Virus record (IMG/VR): IMGVR_UViG_3300009610_000037
Location: 1-47,449 of that record
Source of the DNA: a virus
Direction: 5' to 3' (one strand)
Length of the DNA: 47,449 bases
Part shown: one piece after another, positions 18,958 to 28,009 of the stretch
Position numbering within the stretch: the stretch's first letter is position 1
How the letters are laid out: every line of letters starts with the position of its first letter
Position numbers and translations under genes: made by a program
Notes under the pieces: generated by a model
Databases searched by the model: none
What the model was told of the DNA's origin: nothing
Seen by the model: only the letters and a program-made list of their open reading frames with translations

Positions 18958-20463
18958 GTGGGCGCCATCGGTGTTTTCGAGGCGGACGCCAACGCTGGCA
19001 AGCTTTCAGCGGAGGCATCGGCAAACAATGGTTTCGAGCTTGAGAAGAGCATCGACCGAGCTATCTTCAGGGCCAAGGAGAGGTTCGGCGCGTACCTAGC
19101 CAACTCGCGGTCGAGGTCGGAGTGGGATGAGCGGTGGTCTGAGGTAAGTAATCAGGTCATCAAGGTGATCGCGGAGGTTGTTACCCCGACACCTAAGATC
19201 ATTCGGAGGGTGGGGGCGGCTCTACGCCCACCGATGCTGGCGCAAGCATCGGCCAAGCAGGTCCGCCCTTCCTCTGCAAAAACAGCAGCAAGCGAGAAGG
19301 AGCGTCGCGAACTCGCGAATGCTCACCGTGACGATGTTGTTCCCGGCTCCGGGCGCGCGATTGAGCCAGCGAATCTCACTCGTGTCGGAGTCACCCAGAA
19401 GACAGCCTGGGGTTACGACCAGTCCACCAAGCTCTACACGAGCAACGACCCGATGCAGAAGTTCGCTTGCCCCGGTTGTGGCACTGAGCAGGACCACCTC
19501 GGGTTCACCCACTGCGCAGGATGTGAGCGCACCTGGAACTCGTGGCCAGTGCGTCAGCAAAGCTCTGCAAAAACAGGTGCTTCAACGTATATGCTCATGG
19601 CACGTGAGATCAAGATGCGGGGCGACCAGTTCAAAATGGCCGCTGCCGGCAATGTGAAGGTCGCCGACGCCCCGATGCCGCAGGAGCCACCGCCAGGGAT
19701 GTCGCAGCCCAGCTTCGGGACTATGCCGGGTGACAACTCCGGTGCCATGGGTGCTCCGATGGCTCCTGAGCAGCCGGCCACTCCTGCTGCCGATGCGGGC
19801 GGTGACCTCGCTGGTGGGGTCACTGAGGACTCTCCGATTGACCAGATTCAGGACGCTCTCCAGGACGCCATTGTGGCCCTGAAGGACGTGCAGATGTTGT
19901 CGTTGAATCCGGCGCTTGCCACCATGGCCTCGACCAAGAGCAAAAAGGTCACTGTTCTGCGTGAGGCGATGGACCGGTTCTGGGGATTGCACAAGTCGAT
20001 GAACTACGTGGCCGGGATGCTTGCCAAGGAGGCCAACGAGGCGATCCGTACGGCGGACCCGAGGATCACCGGTGAGGCCGAGTTCGTCAGTGGTTACGAG
20101 GCAGCGGCCAAGAACCAGCCTCTCCCGGAGAAGGCGGGTCGGGCGTATCTGGAGGGCTACGTGGCCTTCCACAAGCGGGCGGATAGTTATGACACGGGTG
20201 CCGACATCGGCCAGTTGACTGTCCCTACCGGCCAGGACGAGACCACGGCCGGTAACGAGGGCAGCACCTTCCCCGACACCGAGTCGTCAGACGAGAACCG
20301 TGGTGACGCGGGTCCGTTCGACACCAGCCAGCCAGCTTCGCAAAAGTTCGTCAGCCAGATGGACGCGGACAACGCTTCCGGTGACGCTGATCATAGTCAG
20401 GGCTCGTCTGGCAGCATCCAGCCGACTGGCGCACGGAAGGCATCTCAGAGAAGCAACAAGTAG
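18958..20463 (+). CDS. virion-module protein with zinc ribbon
   Basis: 501 residues. GTG 18958 chosen over ATG 18916 because AGGAGG lies 7 nt upstream of it. The N-terminal helix region (ELEKSIDRAIFRAKERFGAYL) is followed by a low-complexity linker with SSAKTAAS. A zinc ribbon (CPGCG...CAGC) sits near residue 170, with a second SSAKTGAS near 205. A Pro/Met/Ala-rich stretch leads to a helical C-terminal domain (about 300-400) and a Ser/Asp/Gln-rich tail. It lies directly upstream of the portal, so it is probably a head or packaging-associated protein. No terminase motifs (Walker A, nuclease) are present. Confidence 0.8.
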   Translation: MGAIGVFEADANAGKLSAEASANNGFELEKSIDRAIFRAKERFGAYLANSRSRSEWDERWSEVSNQVIKVIAEVVTPTPKIIRRVGAALRPPMLAQASAKQVRPSSAKTAASEKERRELANAHRDDVVPGSGRAIEPANLTRVGVTQKTAWGYDQSTKLYTSNDPMQKFACPGCGTEQDHLGFTHCAGCERTWNSWPVRQQSSAKTGASTYMLMAREIKMRGDQFKMAAAGNVKVADAPMPQEPPPGMSQPSFGTMPGDNSGAMGAPMAPEQPATPAADAGGDLAGGVTEDSPIDQIQDALQDAIVALKDVQMLSLNPALATMASTKSKKVTVLREAMDRFWGLHKSMNYVAGMLAKEANEAIRTADPRITGEAEFVSGYEAAAKNQPLPEKAGRAYLEGYVAFHKRADSYDTGADIGQLTVPTGQDETTAGNEGSTFPDTESSDENRGDAGPFDTSQPASQKFVSQMDADNASGDADHSQGSSGSIQPTGARKASQRSNK

Positions 20464-20496
20464 TCCACACCGAGACGAAGACTGGGGTAGGCCGTC

Positions 20497-22911
20497 TTGG
20501 CTGACTACAGTGTCAGAGACAGAAGGGCGATGAGGAGGGAAGCCTCAACCCCTCCTCGTCTTGTCACAGCCAATGTGAGTGAAGAGCTTTCTAACCTTCG
20601 TGCTCGTGGCATGGCATTGCCCAGAGATGGCAGGCATGCGGCTCAGGCTGCGGCCGATCTCCGATCAACGGTGAACGACCATAACCTCTCCGCGTACGTG
20701 CAGGAGACGCGCTCGCGCAATATCGCCCTGGCCAGCCAGATGGGCTCTCCGAACACCGGTATTCGCAAGCAGGCAGCGGGCGACATGATGCTGGCCCTGC
20801 CCAAGTCTCGTGAGCCTCTTGGGTCGATGATCGCCAAGGGTATCCCCTGGCAGACCAGCGAAGAGAAAGAACGGTTGACAATACGTCAGTGGACTCGTGC
20901 CTTCTACGCGACTCACTATTTGGTGTCTTTGTGTGTTGACGCCTATTGCCGATTCCCAATTCAAGGCATTGAGTTCTCATGCAAGGATCCAGACATAAAA
21001 AGGTTTCACGAGCAGCAGTTCTTAGAAATGCTGAACTATGAGACCTTCCTAATTGATTTCGGCCGGGAATTCTGGACGGTTGGAGAGGTAAACGCCCTAG
21101 CGAATTTCAACGAGTCTTTGGGTGTTTGGGACGCTGAAGAAATCATTAACCCAGACGATCTTCAAGTTCGTTTCTCACCATTCGAGCGTGACTGGAGATA
21201 CAAGCTTAAGGTCCCTCAGTACCTCAAGGATCTTCAGAACGATCAGAATACTCGCTGGGAGTACGACTTGCTTCGCGAGGAGTACCCCGAGATCATTCAG
21301 GCCATCCAGAAGGATGAGGGCCTGGAGGTCTCTAACGTCTTGTTGAAGCGCGTCGTCAACAAGATGACTCCGTGGGATGTCTACGGAACTCCGCACATGT
21401 TGCGGACCTTCGAGCAGTTGATGATGGAGCAGTCCCTCAACGCTGCTCAGGACGCGGTGGCCGACCGGCTCTACGCACCACTGATCCTGGCCAAGCTCGG
21501 TGTCGAGGACATTGACGGCACGGGCACTCCGTGGATTCCTGACGCGGGTGAGCGCGACGCGCTCCGGAATGATCTGAACATGGCTCTGGCGGCCGACTTC
21601 CGGTTGATGGTCCACCACTTTGGCCTGGACATCGAGAACGTTTTCGGGCGCGAGGCGATGCCGAGACTGGGCGAGGACTACGACCGCATCGAGCGCAAGT
21701 TGCTCCAGGCGTGGGGCATCGGCGAGGCCCTGGTCTCTGGCGGCACTGGGGCTCCGTACGCCTCCAGCGCGCTAAACCAGGAGTTTGTCACACAGTTGAT
21801 GTCTTCTTGGCAGAAGTGGGTCAAGAGGCACTACATCGAGCGCGCGAAGATCGTGGCCGAGGCTCAGGAGCACTTTGACTATGAGTCTGCCGGCAAGGTC
21901 CGAGTGCCGATCATGGAGGAAGTCCTCGAAGTTGACGAGGACGGCGAGGAGTACATCAGGAAGCGGCCGAAGTTGCTGATCCCTGATCTCAAGTTCGCCA
22001 CCATCAACCTTCGTGACGAGAACGTGGAGAGGCAGTTTCTCCAGACTCTCAAGATGTCCGGCGTACCGATCTCGGACCAGGCCCTTATGGTCAACATCCC
22101 GATCGAGTTTAGCGAGGAGCTTGATCGGGTCAAGGAAGAGAAGATGGCGAAGGCCATCGCCGAGGCTCAGTTCAATGCTGATCTCTACCAGTCTCTGACT
22201 CTTCGTGGCCTTCCGATTCCACCTGAGCTTGAGATGATGATGAACCCGCCTGCTCCGATCGTGGGCGGGCCTGGTGGTGGCTCCATGGCCACTCCTCCGG
22301 GCGCTTTGCCTCCAGGCTCTACTGGCCAGCAGGACGTGGCCGAGCAGATGGCCGAGGACCCGACGATGGGTGGAGCAATGCCGCCTGGCGGCGATCCTGC
22401 TGCCGCTGGCGGGGCGATGCCGATGATGCAGTCAATGCCGGTCTCCGACATCACGTCTCCTCCGGCGACACCGAACCTCACACCGAACATGATCATGCCA
22501 CCTGCTATTCCAGGAACCGAGCCCACGATGGCTGTCGAGCCGATGATGGCTGTGGAGCCTGGCTCGACCTTTCTGCCACGGAATCAGATTGCTCAGCGTC
22601 CTGAAATTTCAGACCAGGCTCGGGGAACCATGCCTAAGAAGTCTGGCGCGGCCGACGAGCGCTACATCGAGTGGCAGGACAAGGACGACGAAGGTCAACC
22701 GGTGGGCGAGGCGAGGTTGTTGCACAAGCGCCTGGCGGACCGCAGGTTCGGCAAGCAGCTACGGGAAGCCAGGATGGCCTCAGGACCTAAGCATGTTGGC
22801 AAGTCGTCCTATCTGACGGAGGAGTCGATCACCGATGCGGTGGTAAACCGCAAGTGGGCCGAAGTCCTCAAGGTTGAGCTTCCCGACGATGTTGAGGTTG
22901 GAGACGACTGA
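20497..22911 (+). CDS. portal protein
   Basis: 804 residues. The core (about 110-540) has the layout of portals that form the dodecameric channel at the head vertex: FYATHYLVSLCVDAYCRFPIQGIEF, TVGEVNAL, RVVNKMTPWDVYGTPHMLRTFEQLMM, and AWGIGEALVSGGTGAPYASSALNQEFV near residues 405-430. This last segment matches the typical portal motif in which a helix follows a Gly-rich loop. The C-terminal 250 residues are Pro/Met/Gly-rich then basic, an extension beyond the usual 450-550 residues. TTG start (weak ribosome site); ATG 20530 is an alternative. Coupled to the next gene by TGATG. Confidence 0.88.
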   Translation: MADYSVRDRRAMRREASTPPRLVTANVSEELSNLRARGMALPRDGRHAAQAAADLRSTVNDHNLSAYVQETRSRNIALASQMGSPNTGIRKQAAGDMMLALPKSREPLGSMIAKGIPWQTSEEKERLTIRQWTRAFYATHYLVSLCVDAYCRFPIQGIEFSCKDPDIKRFHEQQFLEMLNYETFLIDFGREFWTVGEVNALANFNESLGVWDAEEIINPDDLQVRFSPFERDWRYKLKVPQYLKDLQNDQNTRWEYDLLREEYPEIIQAIQKDEGLEVSNVLLKRVVNKMTPWDVYGTPHMLRTFEQLMMEQSLNAAQDAVADRLYAPLILAKLGVEDIDGTGTPWIPDAGERDALRNDLNMALAADFRLMVHHFGLDIENVFGREAMPRLGEDYDRIERKLLQAWGIGEALVSGGTGAPYASSALNQEFVTQLMSSWQKWVKRHYIERAKIVAEAQEHFDYESAGKVRVPIMEEVLEVDEDGEEYIRKRPKLLIPDLKFATINLRDENVERQFLQTLKMSGVPISDQALMVNIPIEFSEELDRVKEEKMAKAIAEAQFNADLYQSLTLRGLPIPPELEMMMNPPAPIVGGPGGGSMATPPGALPPGSTGQQDVAEQMAEDPTMGGAMPPGGDPAAAGGAMPMMQSMPVSDITSPPATPNLTPNMIMPPAIPGTEPTMAVEPMMAVEPGSTFLPRNQIAQRPEISDQARGTMPKKSGAADERYIEWQDKDDEGQPVGEARLLHKRLADRRFGKQLREARMASGPKHVGKSSYLTEESITDAVVNRKWAEVLKVELPDDVEVGDD

Positions 22912-24332
22912 TGGCCAAGCCGACCCACCACTCTGCTCTTGAGAGTCTGGGTTTCAAGCTTACCAACCAGGGCTTCAACGGCAGCAGTGATCATGTTGGC
23001 TCGGTTTTCACCAACCACTATGCCTTAACTAGGAATACTGTCGGTGATGGAAGCCTAGTCAGGCCGATCACCCATCATGTTTTTGTGGATGAGTTTGATC
23101 GCGCTCCTGGAAAGTACAACGTGTCTTATCACGTTACGCAGGATGGTGAGCCATACTCTGAGGGAGACTTCGACACACTGCGTCGGCACAAGGACAATGT
23201 GCGTAATGGCTCCAGTGACCCAATTAAAGAGATCGTAACTCATCATCACGGGGTCATGGGAGCCCTCAAAAGGCAGCAGGCTCCGTCGCTGGAGTCAGTG
23301 ACCGAAGACAATCTCCACAGGCTTGCTCCAGGTTCGTACCACATGACCCCTGGTTGGGGTGCAGACGATCCAGGGATGAAGAGTCAGAGATTCATTGTTC
23401 CTGGGCCTGAGTATCCGATGCAGCGCCTCAACGCTGCTGAGGACCAGCCCCTTGACTCAGAGGTTCATCGTAGGCTCACCAGTGGTAGTCGTGGTTCTCT
23501 CAACTTCCAATACCATGGAAGATTTCCGGGAGAGAGCGGGACCGACGTTTACCACGCTTCTTATTCGGACCCTGACAACCCCCATACGTTCGAGTACGGA
23601 TTCACTGTGAGGCACAGGCCGGAGTCGGATAAGCCATTCTCCTACAACGCGACTCGCTATCAGGGTGGACATGACGACAATGGCGAGGAAGATGTTGGGT
23701 CATTCCTTGACGTTACTGGAGACATGGACCATGTAGCTAACTTCAGTACAGTCCCGCAACTCATCAAGCGCCATCAAGACATGTTGAGATCACTTAGGCT
23801 TCAGCGTGAGGCTAGTGGACCTGTAAGTGATGAAGACTGGGAATCGTTTGTCGCGGGGCGCAATCCAGTCTCGGGGATGATGCCTAACGGAATTCCGGTG
23901 GTTCACCATTTTGACCCTGACTTTGGTCAGATGGGTCAGTCAGATTCTCGCGGAGTAAGGTCTATGACCTATCTTCCTCATGCTGTTGAGAGGGCCGCGT
24001 CTGGAGAAACTGAGGTGTATGAACCTCGGGGTAGATGTGTCACATGTGGAAGACCTACCTGGAACACCTCGGATGGAGGACAAGCTCCCGAGTGGGAGAG
24101 CACTGGGAACTCGCATTATGCGGAAGACTATGAAATGCATGGTCCAGACATTCCTCAGTGTGCCAACTGTGCCAATGAGCACGGCACTTACAAGGAAGCA
24201 ATCAGGGCTGGGCAAAGACCAGGTGGCCTCTGGCATCACCCTGGTGCCAGACCGAACACGTGTGATAAGTGTTCCGATGATGGCCCTGGTCGTTCAATTA
24301 TGGAGAGAGCAGACGACGATCTGCGACCGTAG
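22911..24332 (+). CDS. duplicated-domain protein of the head module
   Basis: 473 residues, ATG sharing an A with the portal stop. Two halves look like a tandem duplication. Residues about 25-115 contain YNVSYHVTQDGEPYSEGDFDTL and later VMGALKRQ; residues about 195-300 contain HTFEYGFTVRHRPESDKPFS and later VPQLIKRHQDMLRSLRLQ. The C-terminal quarter carries three CxxC pairs (CVTCG, CANC, CDKC), suggesting zinc binding. Base composition is a little more AT-rich than the portal. No known family. The position suggests a head or vertex protein, but this is inference. Confidence 0.72.
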   Translation: MAKPTHHSALESLGFKLTNQGFNGSSDHVGSVFTNHYALTRNTVGDGSLVRPITHHVFVDEFDRAPGKYNVSYHVTQDGEPYSEGDFDTLRRHKDNVRNGSSDPIKEIVTHHHGVMGALKRQQAPSLESVTEDNLHRLAPGSYHMTPGWGADDPGMKSQRFIVPGPEYPMQRLNAAEDQPLDSEVHRRLTSGSRGSLNFQYHGRFPGESGTDVYHASYSDPDNPHTFEYGFTVRHRPESDKPFSYNATRYQGGHDDNGEEDVGSFLDVTGDMDHVANFSTVPQLIKRHQDMLRSLRLQREASGPVSDEDWESFVAGRNPVSGMMPNGIPVVHHFDPDFGQMGQSDSRGVRSMTYLPHAVERAASGETEVYEPRGRCVTCGRPTWNTSDGGQAPEWESTGNSHYAEDYEMHGPDIPQCANCANEHGTYKEAIRAGQRPGGLWHHPGARPNTCDKCSDDGPGRSIMERADDDLRP

Positions 24333-24341
24333 GAGAAGCTG

Positions 24342-27329
24342 ATGAATGAGGTGCGTACGCCGGATGGCTACGGCCAAGTGCTAAGAACACAGTCGGCTCA
24401 TGGAAGAACGAGCTACCTGGTCAAGGGTGCTGGCTTTGAGGGATGGTACGACGGTCTTGAGGTAACTGCTGATTTTGCAGACCACCCGGACGACGTGATC
24501 CCGAACGACGAGAACGACACCGTTCTCCCCTACCCTTCCAGGCCACAGGGTCCGGGTTGGGACGGCACGACCTCCACGATCCCGCCGGATGTTGACCCAC
24601 ACCTTGAGTTGGGTGGCACTTCCGACTCGCTGACCGGCGAGAGCACGGGTGAGGACCCGGTTGAGGCCGACATCGAGGGGCTGTTCGAGCCTCCGTCGCG
24701 TCTTGCTGGCGTTCGTCCTCACCGCCTGCACTTCGCTGCCTCGGACGACCCGATCCTGGATGTTTCCGATCTTCCGGGCGAGTCTCCGACCGGGCTGGAG
24801 AACTCCCCGATTAACCCGGATAGCGTGGACACCGACGACCTGTTCGATAACAGTCAGCCGCACTTCGAGCGCGAGTCGTCCTACGACCGACTCGTGATCG
24901 AGGACGACTTGTCTTTCATGCGGTATGCGTCCGATGACGACAAGAAGGACAAGAAGGAACAGGGTCCAGGTCAAGTTGGTTACCCAAAAGACTCTGACGG
25001 CGATGACGATTCTGGTGGTGACGACTCTTCTTCGTCTGACGGCGATGGTTCTGGTGATGGCAGTAGCAGCGGCGATGGTGGAGGCGGCCACACCGCTTCT
25101 TTCGCCTTTGCGCTAAGCACGACCGCCGACCTTCACTTCCTGGCCAACATGTGCCGCTGCGTCGAAGAGATCCCGCTTCACTCGAAGTCTGAGCACCGCG
25201 AGCTTGTTGCCGAAGGCGGTCTGAAGAACCGCAAGAAGAAGAACAAGCCTCTCGGTTCGAAGCCGCTCACTGGTCGCCACGACGCGAACAAGCCTGTCAA
25301 GACCCCGGCTGATGCTGGGTACACCACCAAGGGCAGTAAGGGAGTTGGCGAGGTTATCAAGAAGAAGAGGCGTGGGGACAGGCCCTTTAGCGGGACTGAG
25401 AAGCGCGGTGGCGCGGATGAAGTGACCGCTCAGCCACGCGATCTTGACGAGCTTCTGGAGAGGTACGAGCAGGAGCAGTTCACCTACCAGGAGAGCAACT
25501 TGGATGACCTGGTGGACCACTCCGAGGACGCCGGAGACGGTGCCGACCTCTACAACCACTACGCCTCGATCAAGACTGCTGCTCCGGCTCAGGACCCCGG
25601 CCCGACGCAGATCGAGTCCCAAATCGAGCAGTTGATGCAGTTTTGGGCTGTGGACAACAACGGCTGGTGGCACTGGACCGGCTCACAGGCCGATCTTGCT
25701 CTGCTTAATCAGATGCAACAGCAGATGATGGCCGTAGGGATGCCCGGTGGTCCTCCTGGACAGATGCAGGCTCAGAGCAAGACCGCCGCTCCGGCTGCTC
25801 TTGCTCCTCTTCTTGAGGGTGCGGTCGCTGGTGAAGCAGCCGGTGCCGCTGAGGGCGGCGCTGCTTCTCAGTTGATGGGTGTTCTTCCTGGTGCTGGAGG
25901 CATGTCTCCGGCTGGAATGCTCGGTGGCGTGACAGACGCGCTCGCCGGACTCAATGGCGGGACCGATCTTAGCGTGGCTCGCCATACGCCGTTCCAGACC
26001 TACACCTTCGCCATCGAGACCAACACCCCTGCCCCCTGGCGGGAGTACCTCCAGACCATCGCCTCAGACAAACTGGTGGCCCTGGCCGCCTGGCGTGACG
26101 TGGTAGAGAAGTCCAAGAGGCTTCGGTCCGAGGGCGCGATCGACCTGGAGGTCTTCAAGCCCGAGGTCATCACTGCCTACGTTCAGGGCGACCACGGCCG
26201 GTACTACACCACTGTCCAGCGGCTTGGTTCGGTTGCTCCGGGTGTCGGCCGGCAGTTGACCTCGACTCAGGTTTCTGGTTGGTCCTGTGAGTGCGACTGG
26301 GGACATTGGGCCTGGATCAGGAAGCGGAGTTTTGTGGGCCGGATGTGCTCGCACGCTTACGCCCTGTTTTCCGAGATGCGGTCGTTGGACGCCAAGTCCC
26401 GCAGGAACAAGGGTCAGCCTGGCAGATACGCCAGCGTGGGCAACAAGACCTCTTGGACCCGTACCGAGGAAGGTGGTTTCGAGTGGGTCACTAGCGACCC
26501 GACACTTCCTACGGCCGCGATCACTAGGACCGCTTCCGGCTGGAGCGCTCAGATCTGGTCGGACGGGACCGCCGACGACTCCTTGGATCTTGGCACCTTC
26601 AAGAACTCGGGGTGGGCTCAGCGCGCGGCTGGCCGGGCTATCAACGCTCACGTCAAGTTCGCCGACGATGGCGACGTGGACGTAGTTGGTGGGAGAGGCG
26701 ATTTCCCTCCAGGTGGAGAGACCGGTTACGACAACCCGTACACCGAGGAAGGCGAGTCTTCACCGGAGCCGGTGTTGGACCCGTACGAAGAGGGTCCTGG
26801 TCCTGGCATCCAGGAGAGCAAGACTCGTGTCGGCTCCTTCTCCGTTTTTGCAGAGCAGAATGACGGCCAGGACGATGAGGGGCCTGAGGAGACCGACGAC
26901 GGTATCGAGGAGGATGACGCCGACGATGACGAGTCTCTTGACGAAGAGATCGCTGAGGACGAAAACGACTCGGCCGATGGCTCTCAGGACGAAGGCGAAG
27001 AGCCCGAGCCGGCCGACGACGGCGGACACGACGAGCCACACCAGCGCGACGATGGCGATGAGGACGAAGGCGAAGGCACCGACAACCCCGGTGACGACTC
27101 GGACGACGAGGGGATCGAGAAGACCTCCTCTGTTGCCGAACTCCAGCAGCAGTTCGGGCTGACCCACCTGGCCGGAGCCGATTATTCGCTGGCCGAGCAG
27201 GACAAGTTGGTCCGCGAGGGAGATGGCAGGACCGCGCGGAATCGCTCGGACCTGAATCTGGCTGGCACTCACTACGAGGCCAGCGCTACGGCTGAGTCAC
27301 CCGAGGATGTCCTGTCATTTCTGTTTTGA
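24342..27329 (+). CDS. large acidic virion-module protein with SWIM zinc finger
   Basis: 995 residues. The N-terminal part (1-45) is a small beta domain. Then come long Asp/Glu/Ser/Gly linkers with a block of Ser/Asp/Gly repeats (about 215-250). A basic block (about 295-350) is rich in Lys. A central Met/Gln/Gly/Ala-rich region (about 460-540) may interact with a membrane or be flexible. A folded domain follows (about 545-690) carrying the SWIM pattern C649-x-C651...C669-x-H671. A highly acidic region (about 850-930) ends with a short C-terminal domain. SWIM fingers bind DNA or protein. No homologue of this architecture is recognised; it may package with DNA or line the head interior. AGGAGAAGCTG precedes the ATG. 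Confidence 0.75.
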   Translation: MNEVRTPDGYGQVLRTQSAHGRTSYLVKGAGFEGWYDGLEVTADFADHPDDVIPNDENDTVLPYPSRPQGPGWDGTTSTIPPDVDPHLELGGTSDSLTGESTGEDPVEADIEGLFEPPSRLAGVRPHRLHFAASDDPILDVSDLPGESPTGLENSPINPDSVDTDDLFDNSQPHFERESSYDRLVIEDDLSFMRYASDDDKKDKKEQGPGQVGYPKDSDGDDDSGGDDSSSSDGDGSGDGSSSGDGGGGHTASFAFALSTTADLHFLANMCRCVEEIPLHSKSEHRELVAEGGLKNRKKKNKPLGSKPLTGRHDANKPVKTPADAGYTTKGSKGVGEVIKKKRRGDRPFSGTEKRGGADEVTAQPRDLDELLERYEQEQFTYQESNLDDLVDHSEDAGDGADLYNHYASIKTAAPAQDPGPTQIESQIEQLMQFWAVDNNGWWHWTGSQADLALLNQMQQQMMAVGMPGGPPGQMQAQSKTAAPAALAPLLEGAVAGEAAGAAEGGAASQLMGVLPGAGGMSPAGMLGGVTDALAGLNGGTDLSVARHTPFQTYTFAIETNTPAPWREYLQTIASDKLVALAAWRDVVEKSKRLRSEGAIDLEVFKPEVITAYVQGDHGRYYTTVQRLGSVAPGVGRQLTSTQVSGWSCECDWGHWAWIRKRSFVGRMCSHAYALFSEMRSLDAKSRRNKGQPGRYASVGNKTSWTRTEEGGFEWVTSDPTLPTAAITRTASGWSAQIWSDGTADDSLDLGTFKNSGWAQRAAGRAINAHVKFADDGDVDVVGGRGDFPPGGETGYDNPYTEEGESSPEPVLDPYEEGPGPGIQESKTRVGSFSVFAEQNDGQDDEGPEETDDGIEEDDADDDESLDEEIAEDENDSADGSQDEGEEPEPADDGGHDEPHQRDDGDEDEGEGTDNPGDDSDDEGIEKTSSVAELQQQFGLTHLAGADYSLAEQDKLVREGDGRTARNRSDLNLAGTHYEASATAESPEDVLSFLF

Positions 27330-27384
27330 GAGGGTGCTCTGACGCCAAAAGATCAAATGCGCAGAAACGGACCATGGTAGCTAG

Positions 27385-27933
27385 ATGCTCGCAGACCATC
27401 AGATTCGTACAAACATAGTTCTTGGACACATTTCCGTATCCCCTTATCTTGCTTCCCTTATTCAGCCGGCAAGTCTTGATTTGAGACTGGGGTCTGACTT
27501 CATCAGATACCTCAAACCGGATCGGCCCATTGATCCTGAAAAACCAGATCGTGAGTTTGAGAGGATCAACGGTGTCGAGGAGTATGCCATCCGCCCAGGA
27601 GAGTTCCTCTTGGCCACCACCCTGGAGAGAGTTGGCATAAGCCCGAACATTGCTGCCAGGGTGGAAGGGAAGAGCACTTTGGGAAGGCTTGGCTTGATCA
27701 TCCACTCTACTGCTGGTTTTGTAGATCCTGGGTTCAAGGGGAACATCACCTTGGAGATGACCAACATTAATTCCAGGCCGATCATTCTCAGATCTGGCAT
27801 GAAGATCTGCCAGATCTCTTTCTACCGGATGGACTCACCAGTCGAGCGACCGTATGGTCACGAGAAGTTGGGGTCTCATTACCAGAACCAGTCTGGTGTT
27901 ACTCCAGCAGCGGCTTTGAGGCCAACTCCCTAG
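27385..27933 (+). CDS. dcd: dCTP deaminase, bifunctional dCTP deaminase/dUTPase type
   Basis: 182 residues. LIQPASLDLRLG, the core EGKSTLGRLGLIIHSTAGFVDPGF, catalytic E124 in ITLEMTN, and the end PYGHEKLGSHYQNQ match the trimeric dCTP deaminase family. The HSTAGF-DPGF form is that of the Mycobacterium tuberculosis bifunctional enzyme, which makes dUMP from dCTP directly. It would raise the dUMP pool for dTMP synthesis or avoid dUTP. It sits unexpectedly inside the head genes, between the SWIM protein and the protease. Only a weak ribosome site is seen. Confidence 0.9.
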   Translation: MLADHQIRTNIVLGHISVSPYLASLIQPASLDLRLGSDFIRYLKPDRPIDPEKPDREFERINGVEEYAIRPGEFLLATTLERVGISPNIAARVEGKSTLGRLGLIIHSTAGFVDPGFKGNITLEMTNINSRPIILRSGMKICQISFYRMDSPVERPYGHEKLGSHYQNQSGVTPAAALRPTP

Positions 27934-28009
27934 CCTACTGACCCTGTTTTCCTGATAGTGGTTGGTCAGGTCTTCTCCACTCGTTCTGATGTGGTGGAGA
28001 GGAGACTCG

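Noticed and set aside
24381-25091. Reverse ORF of 236 codons in the SWIM protein gene
   Set aside because: Arises from the Asp/Ser-rich codon pattern of the forward gene; no start signals.
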